NCBI GenBank assembly: GCA_965240325.2
Contig: OZ251223.1
Coordinates: forward strand, 2,790,001 to 2,854,000
DNA: 64,000 nt
DNA from: Rebecca billardiae RCC1528
Lineage: Eukaryota; Haptophyta
Reading direction: 5' to 3'
Shown: piece after piece, positions 52,387 through 60,791 of the stretch
Layout of the letters: each line of letters starts with the position of its first letter
How positions within the stretch are numbered: the first letter of the stretch is position 1
Translations under genes and position numbers: made by a program
The notes under the pieces: model-generated
What the model saw: only the letters and a program-made list of their open reading frames with translations
The model's database searches: none
What the model was told of the DNA's origin: nothing

Positions 52387-53113
52387 GTGGGGTTATTGGT
52401 ACAATAACTGATTGTCTAAGAGGACGACACGGACGCCAGGCGCCAGCGCCGCTCATCAGCTCCATCGCCCTCTACCGGACCATGGCCTCAACGAGCTGCT
52501 CCCGGACAAACTCAGTCCGTCCGGCATTTTCTGTTACCGGCCAAAGATCTCCGATCGCCATCATCGGCTTCTCGGGCTCTGCAGCCGTGGCGCGGGCATC
52601 CAGCCATGTCGCGTCCTGCGTCGCCGGCGGCTGCGGCTCGCACGCGGGTGGCGCGTCGCGTGCACCGACCAACATCTTTCGGCAACCCGCCCACCCAGGG
52701 CCCGTTGGTCTGGTGCTCGGGCGGCGGGATCACAACACCCGCCGTCCGACCGCCCGGTCTTGCGGCGCTGCACTTAGGGCTCATGCGACCCCCTGCGTCC
52801 CAACACGGTTGGGTTTTTCAGGTTAGGTCCCCAGCAGCGCTGCTCCCGGGCGGTCAGGTGGAGGTTCATTGTCGACGAGTCCGCAGGCGCTCAGCCTTCC
52901 GTCAGCGGACGTCACGGAGCGGGATCTCTCACGCACCGCGTCTCGTCGACGGCGAGCGGCATGCCCACCGCATCTGCTGCCGCTCGCCTTTGCATGAGGA
53001 CACGTAAATCCCACTGAGTAGGAACACAGGCAGCCGCCTCGGCATCGACATGCCAGGCGGCGTGCCCACCTTCGGCCAGCAGTTGGCGTCGGCGTTCGCG
53101 AGGACGGCTAGAC
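52387..53113. repeat. Tandem duplication, unit 2 (modules A', B', C', compact)
   Basis: A' 52387-52533 and B' 52534-52686 are fused with no spacer, and C' 52920-53113 follows after 233 bp unrelated to the 530-bp spacer of unit 1. Unit 2 ends directly at an AT run (53114 onward), just as unit 1 begins directly after one. On the minus strand B'-A' gives a continuous frame, DLWPVTENAGRTEFVREQ followed by LVEAMVR and a stop, which looks like a protein C-terminus. A 167-codon plus-strand frame (52323-52826) crosses from C of unit 1 into A'-B' and is probably fortuitous. Confidence 0.9.
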
Positions 53114-53311
53114 ATATATATATATTCGATTATTTATGCGTAAGCAGACGCGTAGTAGACGTAGTCCGAGTCGTCTTATCCGTAGCACTGGCGGTTACTA
53201 ACTATATCGCGCCTGCAGCTGCTATAGCGCTTATTATTAACGTATATGTAAGTAGCAGAATTTGTCACAGCGTCGCGTAGCCGGACGTTCCGGCCATGCC
53301 GTGCGGCCTGC

Positions 53312-55065
53312 TCACGGCCGTTGCGGCAGGAGCGGGTTGGGCAGGTGGTCGGGGTCCTCCCGACGCGTGCACTGCAGCACCGCGTCCGGCTTCCCGGGCG
53401 CCGCACGGGCGAGCTGCAGCCGCTTGGCCGCCGCACGCTCGAGCTCACGCACAAGCGCGTGCCCCGCACTCGGCCGCTGCGCCGCGCCGGGGACGGGCAC
53501 GCCGCGGCCTGCCTGGTGGTAGAGGAGGTGCCAGCGCGCGCGCGCGAGGCCGCGGCGCATGCGGTCGATCCGCTCAGGCTCGTCCCGCTCGATGGCCTGC
53601 AGGAAGAGCAGTGGGTTGACTGTCGCCGGGTCGTTGAGCCGGGCCTGGTACTCCAGCAGCGCCTGCGCTGGCACCGAGATCGAGATCTCGGCCCAGTCGA
53701 CCACCGAGGGGAAGGGCAGGAAGGTGAGATCGATCACAAAGACTGCGCACATTGGGGGAGGGGGAGAGGAGGGGCCCAGCTGAGCGCCGCGTGCCACTCG
53801 TGCAGCGACCTCGCCGCCATCTCCCGCGCGCGCACAGCGCGCGCGCGCCCCCGTTCGAACCGCGCGTGCGCGCGTGCGCGGCGCTGCGCACCCGGGATGC
53901 AGAGCGCCGCCACGATGGAGAAGATGCGCGTGGTGATGGCGGAGTCGCCCGCGGGGACGGCGCAGAAGGTGGACGCCTTGTACACGTCGGCCTTGCGACG
54001 CAGCGTGCGCTCGAGCTGGGCCCCCTGGTACTGCCTGTCGTTGCGGTACGTCTCGAGGGCCATCGCGTTGGCGCCGTACGTGGCGGTGAGGTTGTTGACC
54101 GCCCACGAGACGATGCCGCGCAGCCGGTGCGCCTCCTGCATGCGCACGTCCTCGCAGCCCCAGAAGCGCGGCCGCGCGGCGAGGTCGAAGCGGTGGCACG
54201 GCGGGCTCTTCTTGCCCCACGTCACCGCGTTGCTCGAGATCACCAGCGTGCGCTTGAGCGCGCGCAGCCGGGCGGGCGCCTCCTCCTCGTGCATGAAGAA
54301 GGGCGGCGAGTAGTACGGCGCGAGCACGGCGTGGCCGCACGCGCGCGCGCCGCGCCAGTCACGCCGGCGGTCCTCGGCGGTGACGATGATGCCCTGGCCC
54401 ATCCGCGCGTACAGCCCGCGCGGCGCGCCGTACCGCCCGACGTCCGCCTCGAGCGCCGCGCGCAGCACGTGCGAGAGCACAAACGGGAAGACGTGCCGCT
54501 CAGGCGCGCCCTTCCACTCGGCGGTGCTGAAGAGCCAGCGCAGCACGCGCTCGAAGGTCGGGCACGTGACGTTGCCGTAGTGGTACTTGGCGAGGCCCGA
54601 GGCGTACGCGTCGTACATCGAGCGCTGGATCGAGAGCGGAATCGCGCCCTTGGGCACGGCGTACGTGGCGCCCCACGTGACGCCCGCCATGTCCGTCGCC
54701 TTGCACAGGTGGTACGGCGACGCGGGGAGTAGGAAGAGCACGCGCGACGCGCGCGCGGGCTGGTCGTCGCCGCCTGGGCGACGTGGCACGTACGGCGGCA
54801 TGATCCGCTGCAGCTCGCGGATCGTCTCGTGGTACAGCCCGCCCTCGTCGTGCGCGGGCGGCGGGTCGGCGTCCATCACTTCGCGGTACCGCCGCTCAGC
54901 CTCGGCCGAGACGCCGAGGGCGCGGTACGGCACGTCGTGCACGAAGAGCTGCCACGGCGCACCGCTGGCGTCGAGGCCCGCCGGGTGCGGCTCCAGCCCG
55001 CGCACCGCCGTGCGGGCTGTCACGGCCCACGCCAGCACGAGCACCGCGAGCCGTTGCGCCGCCAT
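53312..55065 (-). CDS. Exostosin-family glycosyltransferase
   Basis: Exons 55065-53892 and 53742-53312 give 534 aa. The 149-bp intron (53891-53743) starts GTGCGCA and ends GCGCAG, and splicing gives CIPVFVIDLTFLPFPSVVDW, the classic exostosin motif (G-C-I-P-V, then LPF-x-D-x-x-D-W). Before it, ASTFCAVPAGDSAITTRIFS matches the F-C-L-x-P-x-G-D/W-x-x-x-S-x-R block, usually involved in UDP-sugar binding. The N-terminus (MAAQRLAVLVLAWAVTARTA) is a signal anchor, so it should be a type II Golgi enzyme, adding sugars to a wall, scale or proteoglycan polysaccharide. PWQLFVHDVPYRAL near residue 38 is the usual exostosin start. Sugar specificity cannot be read. Confidence 0.92.
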
Positions 55066-55254
55066 CGTCGCCCGAATTTTAACAGCGCAGGCTAAATACG
55101 TTCAAAGTATCACGCACGCGGCACGCCCCAATATACGCAGCAAATGATTCGTTCGTATCAATAAAGCTGGAAAGCGTCGCGCCGCGTGACTCGTGACGGG
55201 CGCTCGGCGTGGCGCGGGTGCCACTGCGGAGCGTGCTTGGGCAAAGACCACTCG

Positions 55255-57399
55255 TCACTTCCTGGTCCACTTCCTGCCCTTCAGATTGATCTGGATCCCG
55301 CCGCCAGGCTTGCGCGCGGGCGTCTCGAGGTCGCTTGGATCGTACTCCCCCGCAGCGCCGACGGCATCGCTGCTGCGCATCGGATCGGCAGCGCCATCGC
55401 CGCCCGCGCCGCCCTCGTCATCCGGCCCGGCTGCGCCCTGCCGCAGCTGCAGCTGCGCGCCCAGCCCGCCCTGCGCGCCGGCGAGAGGCGGCTGCGTCTC
55501 AAAATCGGTGGGCGCCGCCTGCGTGCGCGACAGCAGGCCCATGTGCTGAGCTCTCGCGGCCGCCTGCGCGTTGCGCGCGACCGCGGCGTGTGCGGCGCGC
55601 ACGTGTCAGCAGGTGCGCCGCGGGGCTCACACGGCGCGCTCCCGTGGGCGAAGGCGCGGCACGCACCGTGCTGGCCGCGTTGGCCTGGGCCCTCGCCCGC
55701 TTCGCGATGACGGCCGCCGCATGGTCCGCCCCGTTGGCGCCCGCAGGCGCCCCCTCGCCGCGCTTGCGCTTGCGGTCGCGCGTCTGCCGGCGAGACGGCC
55801 GCACGTGCGCGGGCAGCTCGGCGCGGCGTGCGAGCACGGCGTGCACGCCCATCGACTCCTCGTTCCACGCCGTCTGCTCGGTGAGCATGCCGCAGAACTC
55901 GCGCACGGCCGGCGTGAAGTGCACGCTGCGGTCTTCGTACGCAGGGTCCAGCCGCGTCTTGATCCCCAGATAAAAGGACGACGACCACGCGCCTGCGCAC
56001 CGAGCGCGCGCGGGCGGCGTGCACGGCGTCGCGAGCTCAGCGGTGCGCGGTGCGGCGCAGCGGCGCGGGTGGGTTGGCGGCGGCTGGGCTCGCGGCGCGC
56101 ACCGTGCGTCGCGTAGGGGCAGGGGACGGGCTTCGGGTAGGGGTGCACCACCTCGACGTGCGGCAGCACCTCGAGCTTCTTCATCAGGTGCCTGAGCTTG
56201 CTCTCGATCGTGCCCTCCCAGCGGCGGTGCTCATCCTCCGTGTGCGCCATCGCCTCGATCAGCACAAACCGATCGTGCGCGGCGAAGAAGTCGACGGGCT
56301 CGAAGAGCGTGGCCCACTCGTCGTCCCCGTCCTCGACGGCGGTCGCGATCCGCAGCCCGCGCTCGAACTCCTCCTTGAGCACGCGCAGGTTCGAGTACGT
56401 CAGGTTGAACGTGCTGTTCATGCACGGGTAGCACGGCGTGATCACGGGCATCAGGTCAAAGCGCTCGCGCGGGTACTTCTTCGGGTTCCACACCTTCAGC
56501 CCGAGGTTGAGAGAGCCCTCGGTGATGGGGCAGAGGAGGATCGGCACGGGCGGCGGCGAGTTGGGCGCGCGCGCCAGGTCGGCGAACTTCCAGTGCGAGT
56601 ACACGCGGAAGAAGCGCGCGAGCAGCGTCGCCGGGCACGCGTTCGGGTAGAGCTGGCACACGCGCGCGGTCAGCAGCGCCCACGCGACGCCGCCCAGGAA
56701 GCCGAGCGCGTTCGAGTAGATGCCGCGCTTCTTGGCCCAGAGCTTGATGCAGCGGAGGGTGGTGCGGAAGTTGGGCACGGACGGCACGAGCGAGAGGATC
56801 GCCGACGCGACGCGCGTGCCGTTCAGCGAGCGCACCGTCGGCTCGTCGATGCCCTTGAGGTGGCGCTCCTCGATCTGCAGGTCGTCCGGGATGGCCGACA
56901 TCGCGAGCCGCGCAAACAGCAGGTCGATGGGGATGCCGTCGAGCTCGAACTTGATGATCGGCACGTATGCCGTGGGCACGGGGTCGAGCTCGCGCACGTC
57001 CGGCTGCTCGCGCAACAGCGCCGTCATGTGCTCGAAGAAGTGGTTGCGGTGGATGTGCTCGGGCACGACCAGCAGCGTGTCAATGTCCGCGCCGCTCGCG
57101 TGCACACCCAGGCGGTACGAGCCGAAGGTGAAGATCTTGGCGCCCGCGGCGGCTGCGATCTCGCCTGACATGCCGCTCGCCATCGACGCGCGGCGCACGA
57201 ACTCGCGCGCGAGCGTGTTCAGCCGCCCGAGCACCTGCACGCGCTTGGTGGCCTCCTCGTCCGACTCGTACAGGTTGTGCGCGCGCAGCAGGGCCTCGAG
57301 CCGCGCGGAGAGTTGGAGCTCGCGCGCGGTGGGCTGCGCGAGGCTGATCGGCTGCGTGATGCCATACCGCTGGTCCTGCGCGGGCACGCCTTGATCCAT
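55255..57399 (-). CDS. PAP: Nuclear poly(A) polymerase
   Basis: Adds poly(A) tails to cleaved pre-mRNA. Exons 57399-56103, 55992-55667 and 55563-55255 give 643 aa; introns 56102-55993 and 55666-55564 start GTGCGCG and GTGCGTG and end GCAG. The start MDQGVPAQDQRYGITQPISL fits the family opening; an in-frame ATG lies 14 codons upstream. The catalytic site is complete: FGSYRLGVHASGADIDTL with D105 and D107, and GIPIDLLFARL with D159. CIKLWAKKRGIYSNALGFLG and CYPCMNSTFNLTYSNLRVL are the central-domain signatures. The join at intron 1 restores WSSSFYLGIK, equivalent to the RTMWVIGLVFK strand of the RNA-binding domain. The C-terminus has a basic, NLS-like patch (SRRQTRDRKRKRGE) and ends GRKWTRK. 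The second intron's acceptor is the least certain point. Confidence 0.92.
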
Positions 57400-57553
57400 C
57401 GCGCCGTCTCCAAGCAAGTCCCTCGCAAAAAGTGTCAGCACAGGGTCGCCGCCATCGTTGCGGCCGGTCCGGGGGGGTACAGTTCGTCAGTACCACTGGT
57501 AGGGCAGCCCGGACTGAGCAACCGTGCACCTGTGCCCTCACGGCGCGGCCGTG
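57400..57553. promoter_or_regulatory. Putative bidirectional promoter, poly(A) polymerase / JmjC-aminotransferase
   Basis: Only 154 bp between divergent starts, the shortest such interval in the window. It contains a G-run (57470-57476) and GGTACAGTTCGTCAGTACC-like inverted words. Confidence 0.5.
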
Positions 57554-59291
57554 ATGACGCACGACGACGCCAGCAGCTTCGAGCTGCTCGACGAGGACCC
57601 ACGGCACCGCAGCAGCGCGCGCAAGCTTGCTCACGACACCTCCTTCCGCGCGGCGATGCTCGCCCAGCCGCCGCCCGAGCGCGCTCTCGAGCGCGTGCAT
57701 GTGGACGATCTACCGCCCGGCGCTTTCGTGGAGCAGTACGTTTCGCGCGCGCGACCGTGCGTGCTCGTGGGCGCGACGCGCGGCTGGGCGGCGAATGAGA
57801 TGTGGGGCTCAGCGAGCAGCTTCGTCGCCGCGCACGGCGACGTGCCCTTCAAGGTGACCGCCCTCCCGCGCGAAGACGGCGCGCCGGGTGGCGACGTGGT
57901 CCGGCTGAGCATCCGCGCGTTTGCCGAGTACGCGCGCAGCACCGAGGCGGACTTCCCGTGGTACATGTTTGGCGACGACTTTGAGGGCCCGCGCGCGGCG
58001 CTCGCCGCCGAGTACGCCGTGCCGGCCGTCCTCGACGGCGAGGACGCGCTCGACGCGTCCGCGCTCGCTCGGCGCTTCATGGCCAGGCACAAATACATGG
58101 TGATCGGCGGAGAGCGCACCGGCTCGCTGCTGCACGTGGACCCGCGGATGACGGGCGCGTGGAACGCGCTGCTGTGCGGCACGAAGCGCTGGGTGCTGCT
58201 GCCGCCGTCGGAGACGCCGCCCGCCGGCGCGAGCGGCACGATGGGCGCGCTGCCCGACACGGGCGCGGCGGCGGCCGGGCCGGCGGCGTGGTGGCGCGAC
58301 GAGTGCCCGGCGCTGCTGGCGAGTGTGCACGGCGCCGGCGCGCTCGAGGCGGTGCAGCAGCCGGGCGAGATGCTGTGGGTGCCGCACGGGTGGTGTCACG
58401 CCGTGTACAACCTCGGCGAGCTCACCGTCGCCGTCACGCACAACCTGCTCCCGTGGGCGGCGCTGCCGGCGCAGATGGGCGCGCTGGGCGTGCGCTACCC
58501 CGCGCTCGGCTCCTACCTGCACGCGCTCGCGCGGAGCAGCGGGCGCGAGGAGGTGGCGGCGCGGATGGAGGCGGCGGGCGAGGTGCCCGTGCGGCCCGTG
58601 GACGACGAGGACGACGACGAGGAGGAGGAGGACGCCGAGGACGAGTCCCACGCCGAGCCGAGCGCGCTGCGCGAGAGCTCGCACGCGCGCTCGTTCGCAG
58701 CGCGCGGCCTGAGCGCCGAGTTCCACCACCTGGCAGCGGTCGGCCACTTCCCGGACTACTGGCGCGCGGCGCAGCGGCTTGCGCGCGCGGGCGGCATGGC
58801 GCCCGGCCCGCCGCTGGCGGCCGTGAGCGCGTGTGCGGCGGCGCGCGCGTGGGAGATGCCCTTCTCGCCGCTTGCGCTGCGGCTGCGGCGGCCGCCTCTG
58901 CGCGCCATCATGCTGCCTGCCGTCGAGCGCAAAGCGCGGGGCGAGCGCACCGCGCTGCTCGCGGGCGGGTGCCCGCACGCGAGCTGCCTGCCCTTCGAGC
59001 GCATCAGCGTCGCGCTCCGTCCGGTCGGCGCCGCGCCCCCGCCGCACGCGTGCGCGGCTGCGGCCTCGGCCCCGAGCGAGGCCTCCGCCTCCGCCTCCGC
59101 CTCCGCCTCCGCCTCGCTCAGCATTGAGGGCGCCCTGCGCGACGTGAGCCTCAACTACCACGCGGGCGCGGGCGTGGAGGCGCTGCGAGCGCAGCTCGAG
59201 GCGCTGCAGCGCAGGCTGCACGCGCCCCCGGCGTCGGCGGCGGGCGGGGCCGGCGCGGCACTGCCGCCGCGCGCAGCGCGCAAGCCGGACC

Positions 59292-59335
<44 letters not shown>

Positions 59336-60496
59336 GCCGCGCCGCCCTCGGCCGCGCCTCCGTTCGAGGTGAGCGTGACGGGCGGCAACTCGGACGCGCT
59401 CGTCAAGGTGGTCGAGCTGCTCTCAGAGCCGGGCGACGCCGTGCTCGTCGAGGCCTTCTCGTACCCGTTCACGCTGTCGATGTGCGCGAGCCGCGGGCGC
59501 GTGCTGGTGGGCGTGGCCCTCGACGGCCACGGGCTGAGCGTGCACGCGCTGCGCGCCGCCGCGCGCGCGCACCCGGCCGCGCGCGTGCTGATCGTGACGC
59601 CGAGCGGGCACAACCCGACGGGCGTGAGCTACTCGGCACAGCGCCGGTACGAGGTGTACGCCGCGTGCCGCGAGCTCGGCCTCGCGATCGTCGAGGACGA
59701 CCCGTACTGCCACCTGCACACGCCGCTCCCGCCGAGGCTGGGCGCGCGCGCCGACGGCGCCGCGCGCGCGCCCGCGCGCGCGTGGAGCGCCGCCGAGATG
59801 CGCGGCCTCGTGCCGTGCGGCGTCGCGGGGCAGCCGCCGTCCTTCCTCTGCCTCGACGCGGACCCCAGGCTGCGCCACCCGACCGACGCGCCGAGCGGCC
59901 GCGTGATCCGGCTGGACTCGTGCTCCAAGGTGCTCGCGCCCGGGCTGCGGCTCGGCTGGCTGAGCGCGCCCGCGCCGTTCGTCGACCGCTTCCGCCAGCT
60001 GTCCGAGGGCAGCACGCAGCACCCGTCCGGCCTGTCCGAGGCGGTGGTGAGCGAGCTGCTGCGCACGTGGGGCGACGCCGGGCTCGACGCGCACCTGCGA
60101 GCGCTGCAGCTCGAGTACACGCGCCGGCGCGACGTGCTGCTCGGCGCGCTGCACGCCGCGTTCGCGCCCGAGGCGGAGTGCGGCCACCCACCGCTCGCGC
60201 GCTGGGAGGCGCCCGAGTACGGCATGTTTGTGTGGGTGCGGCAGGAGGTGCACGCGGACACGCGCGAGCTCGCCGAGCGGCTCGCCGCCGAGGGCGTCGT
60301 CTGCGTCCCCGGCGCTTTCTTCGCGCCGCCTCAGGCTGACGCCGCGAGCGGCGGGCTGCTCTACCCGGACAGCGCGTGCGTGCGGCTCACGTTTGCGTCC
60401 GCGTCCGACGAGGAGATGCGCGACGGCTGCGAGGCGCTCGCGCGCGTGCTGCGACGGCCCACCAACCCGGCGGCGGCGGGCAGCGCACAGCCCTAG
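57554..60496 (+). CDS. JmjC-domain dioxygenase fused to class I/II PLP aminotransferase
   Basis: 980 aa in one intronless frame. Residues about 45-300 form a JmjC/cupin hydroxylase of the JMJD6/FIH type: EQYVSRARPCVLVGATRGW, then the iron triad H194-x-D196 (SLLHVDP) and H282 (VPHGWCHAVYNL), with K/R-WVLLPP between. An acidic linker (about 350-370) follows. Residues about 435-970 form an aminotransferase like kynurenine/2-aminoadipate transaminase (KAT/ARO8): LLAGGCPHASCLPF, TGGNSDALVKVVELLSEPGD, TPSGHNPTG (N687), IVEDDPYCHL (D715), the PLP lysine K792 in LDSCSKVLAPGLRLGWL, and the carboxylate-binding region SACVRLTFAS. Ala/Pro-rich inserts interrupt the second domain. Both active sites look intact. 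Fe(II)/2-oxoglutarate oxygenation and a transaminase that makes or uses 2-oxoglutarate would be coupled in one chain. Confidence 0.88.
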
Positions 60497-60791
60497 GCCA
60501 CCGCCCGACCGCGGAGGCTCGCCGTCGCGCAGAGAGACTTCAGTTGACTGTTACAGACTGTAATAGTAGCCGGTCCAAGAGTGACGCACATTCAACATAC
60601 GTACATTATAGCGCAGCTCAAGGCACTGATGAACAGGCACCGCCCTTGATTCAGCAGTCCGGTGGGGCAGGCGCGTGCGCTGCCGCCGGATTTCTGAGTT
60701 TGACCAATGCAACCGCTGCGCACACCCAGTGCGTGCGCCGCGGAGCTCTCCCGGCTTGGTGGACCAGTGCACGACGAAGCGCTCCCGACCG

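Noticed and set aside
52323-52826. 167-codon plus-strand frame across the junction of the two duplicated units, with PIAIIGFSG, which recalls the start of a ketosynthase domain
   Set aside because: The resemblance is only a few residues and nothing ketosynthase-like follows. The frame depends on the repeat junction and is not open in the equivalent part of unit 1.
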